DNA of 39,699 bases from Dasania sp. GY-MA-18 (GCF_024734385.1 NZ_JANHAP010000020.1:1-39699); one strand, 5' to 3'; positions 23,048 through 31,673 are shown, counted from the first letter of the stretch. Program-made: numbers and translations. Notes: generated by a model from the letters alone, not told the origin.

Positions 23048-24005
23048 AGTCATGCCGGACTTGATCCCATTAGTGTCCGGTTAAATTACTATTCCGGTCA
23101 TGCCGGGCTTCGACCCGGCATCCACGAAAACTGAAATATCCGAGCAATCCTCAGCGCGTGATTAGAATGCGCTATCAAAATGGTCATTTTTTAAAAACCT
23201 GTATTAAATACATGCTACGAACTTCGTAAGCCTATGGGTACCGGCTCAAGGCCGGCACGACAGCCTGAAAGTGAGTCATAAATCTAATCGACGTGCATTC
23301 TATTCACTATTTATAGTGTCAAATACATACCATTACGATTTTAACCGGACACTAGTGGGGCTTGATCCGGCATCCACAAAACTACTTAACTGGATACCGG
23401 CGTGCGCCGGTATGACCTAACTTGGGATATTTTTCCCTAGCATTAGCAAACCTTTATTTGCTAAACACTAAGACTCACCGCTACACGTCATGCCGGACTT
23501 GATCCGGCATCCAAAAAACCACTTACTTAGATACCGGCCTGCGCCGGTATGACCTGACTTAGGATATTTTTTCCTAGCATTAGCGAACCTGTATTTGCTA
23601 TGCACTAAGACTCACCGCTACACGTCATACCGGACTTGATCCGGCATCCATAAAGCCACTTACTGGATACCGGCGTGCGACGGTATGACCTGACTTGGGA
23701 TAGTTTTCCTAGCATTAGCGAACCTGTATTTGCTATGCACTAAGACTCACCGCAACGCGTCATGCCGGACTTGATCCAGCATCCACAAAACCACTTAACT
23801 GGATACCGGCGTGCGCCGGTATGACCTGACTTGGGATATTTTTTCCTAGCATTAGCGAACCTGTATTTGCTATGCACTAAGACTCACCGCTACACGTCAT
23901 GCCGGACTTGATCCGGCATCCATAAAGCCACTTAACTAGATACCGGCGTACGCCGTTATGACCTGACTTAAGCTGTTTGTGCCCAGCATTAACGAAGCTG
24001 TATAT
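23048..24005. repeat. Tandem array of REP/REPIN-like repeats, about 136-bp units
   Basis: Five units begin CGTCATGCCGG (or a close variant) at 23048, 23486, 23623, 23758 and 23895, with periods of 137, 135 and 137 bases. The first is split by a MITE. Each holds one arm GTCATGCCGGACTTGATCC and an opposing arm (ATACCGGCGTGCGCCGGTAT then GAC); the two are imperfect inverted copies, so each unit is REPIN-like. The rest of the unit is a spacer with CCTAGCATTAGCGAACCTGT. That spacer, read on the minus strand, encodes I-Q-V-R-stop, closely matching the last codons (I-Q-L-R-stop) of the adjacent transglycosylase gene. The array fills the space between that gene and the RND operon and could also attenuate transcripts from either side. 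Confidence 0.9.
23066..23359. mobile_element. MITE-like element inserted in the repeat array
   Basis: The terminal inverted repeats TAGTGTCCGGTTAAA (23071-23085) and TTTAACCGGACACTA (23340-23354) are perfect over 15 bases and extend imperfectly to CCCA/TGGG. The flanking direct repeat CTTGAT(CC), at 23060-23067 and 23361-23368, duplicates part of the array's repeat unit, so 6 to 8 bases look like a target duplication. No open frame fills the roughly 290-bp element, so it is non-autonomous. It contains its own REP-like pair (GTCATGCCGGGCTTCGACCC near 23098 and GGTACCGGCTCAAGGCCGG near 23237). The IS family supplying the transposase was not identified. Confidence 0.75.
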
Positions 24006-25185
24006 CCAAGGCAGCGAAGGCAGAATAATCAGGATAACCATCCGCAATCAAACCCTGCTGTGTTTGAAACTCTTTTAGCGCTCTTTTGGTCATAGAACCA
24101 ATAATACCGTCAGCCTTACCCACTTTAAAGCCTCTATCCTTCAAAGCTAATTGCAGCTCGGTAACCAGTGCCGGTGTTAACTTAGGTGTTTTAGTCTGCA
24201 AGGAAGCATGCAAGCTACCGCCGCCCACAGTTCTATCAGCGAGATGCCCTACAGCAAGCGCATAAGATTCGGAGTTATTCCAACGCATAATCACTTTAAA
24301 ATTAGCATAGCTAATAAATGCTGGCCCGGTGTGCCCCATAGGCACCAGTATAGACGCGGGCATATCATAGTTACCCAGGGCTTTACCGTTAGTTCGAGTA
24401 ACGCCTTTTTGTTGCCAGGCACTTACAACTTCAGAATGTTTTAAACCGGTTAGGCGATAATCAAAATCCGCTGGCAGTATCACCTCCCGCCCCCAACGCT
24501 GTTCTTTTTTCCACCCCAGCGCTTTTAAAAAATTAGCCGCCGAAGCCAAGGCGTCTTTTTGGCTACGCCACAAATTGATTTGGCCGTCACCATCGCCATC
24601 TATCGCGTAGCGCTCATAGGCCGAAGGCATAAACTGGGTGTGGCCCATAGCGCCCGCCCAAGAGCCCTGCATCTCTTCAACTGTTAATTTTTCACGGTTA
24701 AGCACCCGCAAAGCTGCCATTAATTCGGCCGTAAAATAATCACTTCTGCGTTCATCGCAGGCCAAGGTTGCTAAAGCGTTTAAGGTAGGCATTTTACCCA
24801 GGTAGCTGCCAAAGTTGGTTTCCAGCCCCCAAAAAGCAATGATATATTGCCCAGGCACACCATATTTTCTGGTGAGTTGCTGCAAAAAATCTTTATGCTC
24901 GGCAAATAGCTTTCTTGCTTTTTGTATACGCTGTGGTGTTACCCTTTTATTAAAATAATCGGCAAAGGTTTGGGTAAATTCGGGTTGGGCGCGATCATAC
25001 TTAAGTACCCTAGGCTCAAGCTGTAACTGCCCTACGACGTTTGTTACTAACCATTCCGGTAATTTTTCAGCCCGAGCTTGATGCTGAAAATCAGCTACGC
25101 AGCTGGCAAATGATTGTACTTGAGCATGTAGTGGCAAGCTCATAGTAAAAATATAACTTACTAATACTAAAACTATCGGTTTCAC
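23989..25185 (-). CDS. Lytic murein transglycosylase (MltB-like, with peptidoglycan-binding domain)
   Basis: The protein has 398 residues, with a signal peptide at 1-21 (ending LPLHA). The catalytic SLT_2/MltB-like domain spans about 25-320, with the catalytic Glu122 in FWGLETNFG and GSWAGAMGHTQFMPSAYERY near 174-193. A C-terminal peptidoglycan-binding domain (PG_binding_1) spans about 335-395, with LQLALKDRGFKVGKADGIIG near 341-360. It cleaves the MurNAc-GlcNAc bond non-hydrolytically, forming 1,6-anhydro-MurNAc, in the periplasm. There is no lipobox, so it is soluble rather than lipid-anchored. The stop codon lies within the last unit of the tandem repeat array, whose other units carry copies of this gene's final codons. 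Confidence 0.92.
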   Translation of the reverse strand: MKPIVLVLVSYIFTMSLPLHAQVQSFASCVADFQHQARAEKLPEWLVTNVVGQLQLEPRVLKYDRAQPEFTQTFADYFNKRVTPQRIQKARKLFAEHKDFLQQLTRKYGVPGQYIIAFWGLETNFGSYLGKMPTLNALATLACDERRSDYFTAELMAALRVLNREKLTVEEMQGSWAGAMGHTQFMPSAYERYAIDGDGDGQINLWRSQKDALASAANFLKALGWKKEQRWGREVILPADFDYRLTGLKHSEVVSAWQQKGVTRTNGKALGNYDMPASILVPMGHTGPAFISYANFKVIMRWNNSESYALAVGHLADRTVGGGSLHASLQTKTPKLTPALVTELQLALKDRGFKVGKADGIIGSMTKRALKEFQTQQGLIADGYPDYSAFAALDIQLR

Positions 25186-25236
25186 TATTCTGCCTTTTTT
25201 GCGCCTAGGATTTAAAAAAAAATACGGTTGCCGTGC

Positions 25237-25686
25237 TTAAGCCTGTGCAGATAAATAACTTGCTACAGCAGCTTTAATATCCGCCTGATATTGCTGCTCT
25301 AGCGCTGTACGCTGCTCATCAAATGCCTGCTGCTGCGTGGAGGACAATGCTTTCCATTCATCTAAAATTGGAATATGGGCTGTGGCCAATGCCAGCTGGT
25401 CAAAAGGTTTAAAAAAAGCTTGTTGCTGTTCGGCTACAGGCAGGGCTTGCCGATAGGACATAATACGAATGGCAGCTTCTGTACTTGACACCTGGCCCTG
25501 CTCTAAAACACGCAACATGGTCATTATATTAAGCCGGGCGGTATCTGCAGCTTCGTTTCTATGCTGCTCAGTCGCTCTCAACTCATCGGCTTGTGCCTGT
25601 TGCTGTTTGGACGCTAACCGCCATGTATAAACAGCATAGCCCGCTAAAACAATAACAATGGCTACAGCCAGTATCAGATACAACAT
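25237..25686 (-). CDS. DUF2489 family protein
   Basis: This 149-residue protein has an N-terminal membrane helix at about 2-22 (MLYLILAVAIVIVLAGYAVY), followed by a basic then Gln/Glu-rich amphipathic coiled stretch. A conserved core spans about 50-110 and contains NIMTMLRVLEQGQVSSTEAAIRI and YRQALPVAEQQQAFFKPFDQL, matching DUF2489 of Gammaproteobacteria, whose function is unknown. It is anchored with the soluble part probably in the cytosol. It lies 51 bases upstream of the transglycosylase gene on the same strand, so the two may be cotranscribed. Confidence 0.8.
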   Translation of the reverse strand: MLYLILAVAIVIVLAGYAVYTWRLASKQQQAQADELRATEQHRNEAADTARLNIMTMLRVLEQGQVSSTEAAIRIMSYRQALPVAEQQQAFFKPFDQLALATAHIPILDEWKALSSTQQQAFDEQRTALEQQYQADIKAAVASYLSAQA

Positions 25687-25878
25687 AACAGATAATATAA
25701 CCTCTTATAGTAAAGCCAATCACAGCAATTCATTGCTGCTAAATCGTGCTGCCAGCTTATCGCAATAAGCATCTAGGGTCGATAATCTTTAATCAGCCAC
25801 ACTATCAACATTGCTACTGTTCACAAACAAACTAAAATGCCATCACTCACCACTATTAAATACGCGGAATGATCCACC

Positions 25879-26781
25879 ATGAATAAGTCAATATTGCATT
25901 TCAGCACCCAGCCCAACATAGCGCCGGCACTGCTAAAAGCCTTACTTATTCCCCGCCCAGGGTTTAATAGCCAGCAGGGCATACCGCCACTAGAGGCTTA
26001 TTGGCCACATGCTGAAGTGAACCAAAACAGCCTAGCCCAATACCTAAGCCTATTAGATATACCTTCATCAGATACGCTACCTATTTTATATCCACATGTT
26101 ATGGCCGGCAGTATGCACATGCATCTATTAACCCATAAGGATTTCCCCATCCGCTTGCTGGGCGCTGTACACCTTAAAAACCGCATTGTGCAAACAAAGC
26201 CCATTAGCATAGCTGCCGTGATGGATATACGATCCAAACTGGGAGCCTACCGTATTACCGAGAAAGGACTAGAGTTCGATTTTACTACCGACATACTAAT
26301 CGCCGGTGAACAGCAATGGCAGGAGACCACCACCTATTTTAAAGCCGGTAATTTTAGCCGCCACAGCCCGATTAGCAGCGACAGCAGCTTCGAATTAGAT
26401 AAACTGACCCACACCAAAAAATTAGCGACCTGGGCTATCCCCAAAGACCGAGGCAAACGCTACGCGAAAATAACCGGGGACTATAACCCCATACATATGT
26501 CGCCCTTATTGGCGAAGCTATTTGGCTTAAAAAGAGATATTGCCCATGGCTTTGGGGTACTGGCGCAAGCTTTAGCGCACGCCAATAACAGCAGCGGCCT
26601 GCTCAATGCTAATAGTAACAATCACAACACTATACAGCTTGACGTTATCTTTAAAGGGCCTGTGTATTTAGAATCCGAGGTCAATTTACAACAAGATGCA
26701 GGCGCTAACAGCACACGCCTTGACGTGTATTGTGGCGACAACCCAAAACCCAGTATTTGCTTAGCCATTAGTAACACTTAA
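25879..26781 (+). CDS. MaoC-like hydratase/dehydratase, double hot-dog
   Basis: This 300-residue protein has two hot-dog-like halves. The C-terminal half carries the MaoC/hydratase-2 signature GDYNPIHMSPLLAKLFGLKR with catalytic Asp201, Asn203 and His206, followed by IAHGFGVL. The N-terminal half lacks the signature but contains the usual substrate-tunnel-like segment (PILYPHVMAGSMHMHLLTH). Proteins of this type hydrate enoyl-CoA or enoyl-ACP to (R)-3-hydroxyacyl thioesters. No other fatty-acid or PHA gene is adjacent, so the pathway is not fixed. No signal peptide is present and the ATG is at 25879. Confidence 0.82.
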   Translation: MNKSILHFSTQPNIAPALLKALLIPRPGFNSQQGIPPLEAYWPHAEVNQNSLAQYLSLLDIPSSDTLPILYPHVMAGSMHMHLLTHKDFPIRLLGAVHLKNRIVQTKPISIAAVMDIRSKLGAYRITEKGLEFDFTTDILIAGEQQWQETTTYFKAGNFSRHSPISSDSSFELDKLTHTKKLATWAIPKDRGKRYAKITGDYNPIHMSPLLAKLFGLKRDIAHGFGVLAQALAHANNSSGLLNANSNNHNTIQLDVIFKGPVYLESEVNLQQDAGANSTRLDVYCGDNPKPSICLAISNT

Positions 26782-26963
26782 AAGCACAGTTAGTAGGTAG
26801 CAGCCAATAAGGGTAGCTCCCCTTAGCTAGCGCATCACTGGCCTACCCTGTTTTGCTAACCCTCCCAGCCCCCCCTAAAACCGCAGGAACACTGAGTTTT
26901 GGCTATATTTTCACCAAGCCTTGGGCAGTAAACTTAAAAAACACAAAAAAGCCTTAAATTCAT

Positions 26964-27003
26964 GGTCAATATTTGACCTTTTAGCTGCAAAATCTAGTAT
27001 GAT
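26964..27003 (+). promoter_or_regulatory. Promoter with a perfect GGTCAA-TAT-TTGACC palindrome
   Basis: The perfect palindrome GGTCAATATTTGACC (26964-26978) overlaps a -35 box TTGACC (26973-26978). A -10 candidate TATGAT (26998-27003, spacer 19) or TAGTAT (26995-27000, spacer 16) follows. The coiled-coil gene starts at 27072, so a transcript would have a leader of about 60 bases. The palindrome looks like an operator; the regulator is unknown. Confidence 0.5.
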
Positions 27004-27071
27004 GCGCACCCCAAATTTTGACCGGCCTAGACGCTGGGCCATACACTGATTGAACCCACAGGATACATTTA

Positions 27072-27605
27072 ATGCTTGCAGTTAAAAACCTAGAGAACTT
27101 GATTAAAATAGAGAACGAATTAAAAGCACAGTACGAAGACAAGCTAAGCAACCAAGCCGCCGAAATCGCCAGCGGCCAAGAAACCATCAAAGAGCTAGAA
27201 GCTACTATCGCCAAGCAACAGGAAAGCCTGCTTGAGCTTTCCAACAGCGCCGCCGATAAAAAGCGTATTGAGCAAACCAACCGCGAGCTAAGCAACCGTA
27301 CTAACAAGCAACAAGAAGAAATTGACGAGCAGAAAAAACGTATTAAAACCCTGCAAAAAGAGCTGGCCGAAGTGCGTGCCGAAGTTAAAAAGCTCAACCA
27401 GCTCGATGCTGAAAAGTTGAAAAAGAATCTAGTAGCCAACAAGAAAAAGTTAGCCGAAAAAACAGCTAGTAACGACCTGCTACAAAAGTCTATTAACAAG
27501 ACCAAAAGCGAAAACAACGAATTAGTACGCGAAGTTGCCGAGCTTAAAGCGAAACTAGCCGAGCTACAGCCCGAAGAAGAAGCTGCGGAAGAAAGCGCCG
27601 CCTAA
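27072..27605 (+). CDS. Small coiled-coil protein of unknown function
   Basis: This 177-residue protein is highly charged and Lys/Glu/Gln/Asn-rich. Almost the whole length (about 5-165) shows heptad-like spacing of Leu, Ile and Ala, ending with EEEAAEESAA. No catalytic motif, signal peptide or membrane segment is seen. I do not recognise a family; it may be a structural or scaffold protein, or a partner of a nucleic-acid process. It is followed by a strong terminator, so it is transcribed alone from the palindrome-bearing promoter. The Lys- and Glu-rich composition also resembles low-complexity coiled coils, so database similarity could mislead. Confidence 0.75.
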   Translation: MLAVKNLENLIKIENELKAQYEDKLSNQAAEIASGQETIKELEATIAKQQESLLELSNSAADKKRIEQTNRELSNRTNKQQEEIDEQKKRIKTLQKELAEVRAEVKKLNQLDAEKLKKNLVANKKKLAEKTASNDLLQKSINKTKSENNELVREVAELKAKLAELQPEEEAAEESAA

Positions 27606-27630
27606 GCTCAGCGTCCAGCTACTCTTTGAT

Positions 27631-27656
27631 AACGCCAGCTTATGCTGGCGTTTTTA
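27631..27656 (+). terminator. Rho-independent terminator after the coiled-coil gene
   Basis: The 8-bp stem ACGCCAGC/GCTGGCGT has loop TTAT and is followed by TTTTATTA. It overlaps an upstream ATG (27642) of the next frame, which supports choosing the later start at 27672 for that gene. Confidence 0.85.
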
Positions 27657-27671
27657 TTAGCGAGCCAAATT

Positions 27672-28145
27672 ATGAGTAAAAGCTACGCCTGCATAGGCCT
27701 ATACAACCCCAAGTCACCCGATAACGTAGGCTCAGTGATGCGGGCAGCGGGCTGCTATGGTGTTAACAGCGTGTTTTATACCGGCCGCCGCTACGATGTA
27801 GCCAAACCTTTTTATACCGACACCCAAAACGCCTATGAAAAGCTGCCCTTAATTGGCGTTGAGGACTTGGCCCAAGTAGTGCCACTGGGCTGCGTACCTG
27901 TTGCCGTAGAGCTAGCCGCTGGCGCCAAACCGCTACCCAGTTACAAACACCCGCCTCGCGCTTTTTATATTTTTGGTCCCGAAGACGGCAGCCTCAGCAA
28001 GGCCGTGACTAATTTTTGCAGTGAAACGATTTACGTGCCCACCGAAGGCTGTATGAATTTAGCCGCCACCGTTAATGTGGTGCTTTACGACAGGCTGGCT
28101 AAAGGTGATGATTTTTCTTATCACCACGCAGAGCTAAGACTTTAA
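27672..28145 (+). CDS. SPOUT/TrmH-family RNA methyltransferase
   Basis: The protein has 157 residues from ATG 27672; an earlier in-frame ATG at 27642 lies inside the terminator and is rejected. It starts YACIGLYNPKSPDNVGSVMR (about 4-23), the SpoU motif-1 region with conserved Asn. The C-terminal motifs are FGPEDGSLS (about 108-116) and a final knot motif near MNLAATVNVVLYDRLAK. These are the motifs of the alpha/beta-knot SPOUT family, which transfers methyl from SAM to rRNA or tRNA (2'-O-methylation in TrmH/SpoU members). It is shorter than RlmB or TrmH and lacks an N-terminal RNA-binding domain. The substrate RNA is unknown. Confidence 0.86.
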   Translation: MSKSYACIGLYNPKSPDNVGSVMRAAGCYGVNSVFYTGRRYDVAKPFYTDTQNAYEKLPLIGVEDLAQVVPLGCVPVAVELAAGAKPLPSYKHPPRAFYIFGPEDGSLSKAVTNFCSETIYVPTEGCMNLAATVNVVLYDRLAKGDDFSYHHAELRL

Positions 28146-28191
28146 ATTTTATCAACTACCATTAACCACCATCACCCGATAAGACCCAGCC

Positions 28192-28410
28192 ATGAGAGAT
28201 ATAATCATTACTCACCAACCCGTAGAGCTGTACAAAATACTCAAATTTGAGGGCATGGCCCGCAGCGGCGGTGAAGCCAAAATGTTTATAGAGCAAGGTG
28301 AGGTTTTGGTTAACGGCGCTGTAGAAACCCGCAAGCGTAAAAAAATTATTGCGGGCGACCAGATACAGCTCTTTGATGATTGCGCACGTATTGTATTAGA
28401 CGAGGCATAG
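28192..28410 (+). CDS. S4-domain RNA-binding protein (YbcJ-like)
   Basis: This 72-residue protein is a single S4 domain: LYKILKFEGMARSGGEAKMF (about 13-32) and EQGEVLVNGAVETRKRKKI (about 34-52), the usual small alpha-turn-beta RNA-binding surface. It matches YbcJ/RlbA-type small S4 proteins, thought to bind structured RNA such as rRNA. It lies 46 bases after the methyltransferase gene on the same strand, an arrangement that suggests a shared RNA-related unit. It is convergent with the thioesterase gene, 17 bases away. Confidence 0.85.
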   Translation: MRDIIITHQPVELYKILKFEGMARSGGEAKMFIEQGEVLVNGAVETRKRKKIIAGDQIQLFDDCARIVLDEA

Positions 28411-28427
28411 CTAAGCAGAAAATCAGC

Positions 28428-29294
28428 CTAGCTATCATCGCGCACGCGCATTAAACCTTCCTGCGCACTAGAGGCAATCAACTGGCCGTCTTTAGTATAA
28501 AAACTACCGCGATTAAACCCTCTAGCATGAGCCGAGCGCGGGCTGTCCATGTGATAGTAAATCCAATCGTCTACTCTAAAATCAGTGTGAAACCACATGG
28601 CGTGATCCAAGCTGGCTCCCTGAAACCCTTTGCTTAAAAAGCCTATGGGATGCGGGTACAAGCCGGTTTCCATCAATCCCCAATCCGAAATATAGGTGAG
28701 CAGGGTACGATGCAAGGCGGGGTCATGCGCTAGCTCACCCTTAAACTTTAACCAAAAACCACGCTGCGGCTTTTCCTGGGTAGGCTCTACGGGATTACGC
28801 GGGTTAACCGAGCGCATATCGACTACATCATCAGGGATAATAGCCAATAATTTTTGTAAGCTGGTATTGGGAAACAAGCGCCGCACCAAATCATTATCCC
28901 CTTCCAAGCCTTCTGGCGCAGGCACGTCTATGGGCAGGTCTATTTGATGCTCATAACCCGGCTCTACGATTTGAAAGGAAATTGAACAGTTAAAAATGGC
29001 CTTACCGTACTGCTTGGCAACCACCCTGCGAGTAGAAAAGCTGCCGCCATCACGTATAGGGTCTACATCGTAAATTATGGGCCTATCTTGATCGCCGCGG
29101 CGTAAAAAATACGCATGCAAGGAGTGAGGGTGGCGTAAAGGATCTACCGTGCGCGCCGCTGCGTTAAGTGCCTGCGCTAATACCTGGCCGCCGTAAACCT
29201 GCGGTAGGGGTAACTTAAGGGTAAGCCCCCTAAATAACAAAGTATCTAGCTGTTCTACCTGCAAATTCTCTAATAAGTCATCGAGACCAAACAT
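28428..29294 (-). CDS. tesB: Acyl-CoA thioesterase II
   Basis: The 288-residue length agrees with TesB. Two hot-dog halves are seen: an N-terminal half with LPQVYGGQVLAQAL (about 30-43) and HSLHAYFLRRGD (about 58-69), and a C-terminal half with SLDHAMWFHTDFRVDDWIYY (about 229-248) and GFNRGSFYTKDGQLIAS. The catalytic Asp, Thr/Ser and Gln region (SLDHAMWF and SSAQEGLMR) is present. It hydrolyses medium- to long-chain acyl-CoA to free fatty acid and CoA in the cytosol. It is transcribed alone; no operon partner is close on that strand. Confidence 0.93.
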   Translation of the reverse strand: MFGLDDLLENLQVEQLDTLLFRGLTLKLPLPQVYGGQVLAQALNAAARTVDPLRHPHSLHAYFLRRGDQDRPIIYDVDPIRDGGSFSTRRVVAKQYGKAIFNCSISFQIVEPGYEHQIDLPIDVPAPEGLEGDNDLVRRLFPNTSLQKLLAIIPDDVVDMRSVNPRNPVEPTQEKPQRGFWLKFKGELAHDPALHRTLLTYISDWGLMETGLYPHPIGFLSKGFQGASLDHAMWFHTDFRVDDWIYYHMDSPRSAHARGFNRGSFYTKDGQLIASSAQEGLMRVRDDS

Positions 29295-29409
29295 AGTAAG
29301 CCTTAGTTTTTAGCCGCTGATTACAACCCAGAATAATGAAGAGCCAGCTACATCATACTCAAGCCAGTATTGAACAGCTAATAAAAAAGACACGAATAGA
29401 AATAAAATT

Positions 29410-29916
29410 TTACTTGGTTAATTTTGCCAATAGCTCTGTGATTATTTGCTCTTGATCTTTGCCATTACAATCAATCACTAAGTCGGCATATTGCTTATAT
29501 AAAGCCTCGCGCTCGGCAAATAAATCCTCCAGGCTCTGGCCAGGCAAACTGGCAATGCCGCGAGTATCAAAATTATGTATGCGCCTGCGTAATTCCGCCA
29601 AATCGGCATGCAAATATACCACGGGGCCTAGCGACTTGAGTTTATTCATGCCCTTATCGCTGTACACGGCACTGCCACCGGTAGCGATCACATGATGAGA
29701 CAGATCAACACTAAGTAGCACTTCTTCCTCTATGCGCCTGAGGTTGAGGTAATCAGTCTCATTTAAAATATCTTGCAGTGTTTTTTCTTCACGTAATTGA
29801 ATTAGCACATCCGTATCAACAAAATCCCTGGCGGTTTCTTTGGCCAACAACACCCCTATGGTGCTCTTACCTGCACCGGGCATACCAATTAAAATAACAC
29901 TGCCTTTACCTAGCAC
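29410..29916 (-). CDS. Shikimate kinase-like protein
   Basis: This 168-residue P-loop kinase of the shikimate kinase family starts at GTG 29916, with AAAGGAG upstream. It has Walker A GMPGAGKST (about 12-20), a substrate Asp in FVDTD (about 32-36), an Arg in LRRIEEEVL, ATGGSAVYS (about 78-86) where the enzyme family normally has TGGG, and a lid segment with DTRGIASLPGQSLEDLF where AroK normally has RPLL. The C-terminal EREALYKQYADLVID matches the family. Because two usual shikimate-binding motifs are altered, and because it is cotranscribed with the serine deaminase rather than with aroB, it is probably a paralogue of AroK with a related or different acceptor. Confidence 0.82.
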   Translation of the reverse strand: MLGKGSVILIGMPGAGKSTIGVLLAKETARDFVDTDVLIQLREEKTLQDILNETDYLNLRRIEEEVLLSVDLSHHVIATGGSAVYSDKGMNKLKSLGPVVYLHADLAELRRRIHNFDTRGIASLPGQSLEDLFAEREALYKQYADLVIDCNGKDQEQIITELLAKLTK

Positions 29917-29950
29917 TCAGCAACTCCTTTAAGTTTTTAACCCACAAAAA

Positions 29951-31345
29951 TTAGCACTCAATAATACTGACTGGCACCGCCAGCACATTAACGGCCAAAC
30001 CACCTCTGGCGGTTTCTTTATATTTGTCCTGCATGTCGCGACCAGTATCGCGCATGGTTTTGATTACTTGATCCAAGCTAACAAAGTGATGACCATCACC
30101 ACGCAGCGCCATACGCGCAGCGGTAATGGCTTTTACGGCGGCCATGGCATTGCGCTCTATGCAGGGCACTTGCACTAAGCCGCCTATAGGGTCACAGGTT
30201 AGCCCCAGGTTATGTTCCATGCCTATTTCGGCGGCATTTTCCACTTGCTCGGGAGTGCCGCCCAGCGCATCGGCTAAAGCGGCCGCCGCCATAGAGCAGG
30301 CCGAACCCACCTCACCTTGGCAGCCCACTTCGGCACCGCTAATGGAGGCATTAATTTTATACAATATACCGATAGCGGCGGCAGTTAATAAAAAACGCGG
30401 CGCATCGGCCAAACTGGCACCCGGTGAAAAATCTAAATAATAGCGCAGCACCGCCGGTATTATTCCCGCCGCGCCATTGGTGGGCGCAGTAACTATACGC
30501 CCGCCCGAGGCATTCTCCTCATTGACCGCCAGCGCATACAAGCCCACCCAATCCATTACATTGAGTGGGTCGTCAGCCATATTACAGGTTTTTAATTGTC
30601 GGTATAAATGTGCCGCGCGACGCTTAACTTTTAAACCGCCAGGCATTATACCCTCGGTACGGCAGCCCTTTTCTATACAATCGTTCATCACCTGCCAGAT
30701 AGTCAGCAGGCTTTCATTAATTTCAGCCTCGCTGCGCCAGGCCTTTTCATTTTCCATCATTAAGGCGCTAATGGATAAGCCCGACTCGGCACAGCGCTGT
30801 AGCAACTCTGCCCCCGTGCTAAAGGGATAAGGCACAGGCGTATCATCTTCAATAATAAAGCCTTGCTCTGCAGCGGATTCATCCACCACAAAGCCACCAC
30901 CCACCGAATAAAAACAACGCTGCGATAACACGGTGCCAGCAGCGTCATAGGCGGTAAAGGTCATGCCATTAGAATGAAAGGGTAGTGACTTATTGCGATG
31001 CATCAGCAAGTCTTCGGCATAGGTAAAGCTGATCTCATGCTTAGCCAGCAGGCTAATGCGGCCACCTTCGCGCACATCGGCAACACGCTGGGCGATACTA
31101 TCCACAACAACGGATTCTGGGCTGTCACCCTGCAAGCCTAAAATAACGGCCTTGCCGGAACCATGCCCCGCACCTGTAGCCCCCAGCGAGCCAAACAGTT
31201 CAGCGGTTAAACGCTGCACCTGCTGGAGCTGGCCCTCCTTGTCCAACTCCTGTACAAAAGTAAGCGCCGCTTTCATAGGGCCTACGGTGTGTGAGCTAGA
31301 TGGCCCTATACCGACTTTAAATAGTTCAAATACGCTGATGGCCAT
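29951..31345 (-). CDS. sdaA: L-serine ammonia-lyase (iron-sulfur type)
   Basis: The protein has 464 residues, the usual single-chain SdaA/SdaB length. The N-terminal domain (beta, about 1-165) opens [18 protein letters not shown]. The catalytic alpha domain has the [15 protein letters not shown] region (about 280-294) and the cysteines expected for the oxygen-sensitive [4Fe-4S] cluster: Cys in [19 protein letters not shown] (about 338-356) and in [18 protein letters not shown]. It converts L-serine to pyruvate and ammonia in the cytosol. The shikimate-kinase-like gene begins 34 bases downstream, so the two form an operon. SdaA and SdaB cannot be separated here. Confidence 0.93.
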   Translation of the reverse strand: MAISVFELFKVGIGPSSSHTVGPMKAALTFVQELDKEGQLQQVQRLTAELFGSLGATGAGHGSGKAVILGLQGDSPESVVVDSIAQRVADVREGGRISLLAKHEISFTYAEDLLMHRNKSLPFHSNGMTFTAYDAAGTVLSQRCFYSVGGGFVVDESAAEQGFIIEDDTPVPYPFSTGAELLQRCAESGLSISALMMENEKAWRSEAEINESLLTIWQVMNDCIEKGCRTEGIMPGGLKVKRRAAHLYRQLKTCNMADDPLNVMDWVGLYALAVNEENASGGRIVTAPTNGAAGIIPAVLRYYLDFSPGASLADAPRFLLTAAAIGILYKINASISGAEVGCQGEVGSACSMAAAALADALGGTPEQVENAAEIGMEHNLGLTCDPIGGLVQVPCIERNAMAAVKAITAARMALRGDGHHFVSLDQVIKTMRDTGRDMQDKYKETARGGLAVNVLAVPVSIIEC

Positions 31346-31630
31346 GTTCTTTCCCTCTTTTTATTATTTGCTTTGCCCTGCACCCAGCTTTAACGTCAGG
31401 TACAACAGGATACAACCAACGAACGCTAAAGCAGACTATTGTGCACCTTAAAAGCATTGCACTACAAGCGCCTAAGCTATATGGCAAGATATTGATTTAA
31501 AAGCAATTTTAATAAAAGAGGGAGGAAAAAGACTATTTCTGAAAACTGTCGTTAAAAAGCACTATTAAGAGGAGTTATGGCGAGAAATGCCGCAAAAGTG
31601 CTGTTTAAGTGATATATGGATAAGCTGGTT
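31346..31630 (+). other. Intergenic region upstream of the serine deaminase gene
   Basis: No gene of convincing length is present. A perfect AAGAGGAG precedes an ATG (31577) of only 11 codons; see the rejected items. The promoter of the serine deaminase operon should lie near 31360-31450, but no clear boxes were picked out. Confidence 0.35.
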
Positions 31631-31662
31631 AAAATAATGCCCGGTCCAAACCTGGCCCGGGC
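31631..31662 (-). terminator. Terminator of the small secreted protein gene
   Basis: On the minus strand a GCCCGG/CCGGGC stem continues inward with a CCA/TGG pairing and one mismatch, and is followed by ATTATTTT. It lies directly after the stop of the minus-strand gene that ends at 31674. Confidence 0.65.
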
Positions 31663-31673
31663 AATACTAATGA

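Noticed and set aside
23048-24005. CRISPR array
   Set aside because: Units are about 136 bases, with internal palindromes and no short direct repeat with unique spacers; no cas genes are present.
26981-27517. Long minus-strand frame opposite the coiled-coil gene
   Set aside because: It is a Ser/Phe/Leu-rich shadow of the Lys/Glu-rich coding strand.
31577-31612. 11-codon frame with a very good AAGAGGAG ribosome binding site
   Set aside because: Too short to support as a gene and not linked to a downstream attenuator; the match may be chance. It could be kept in mind as a possible microprotein.
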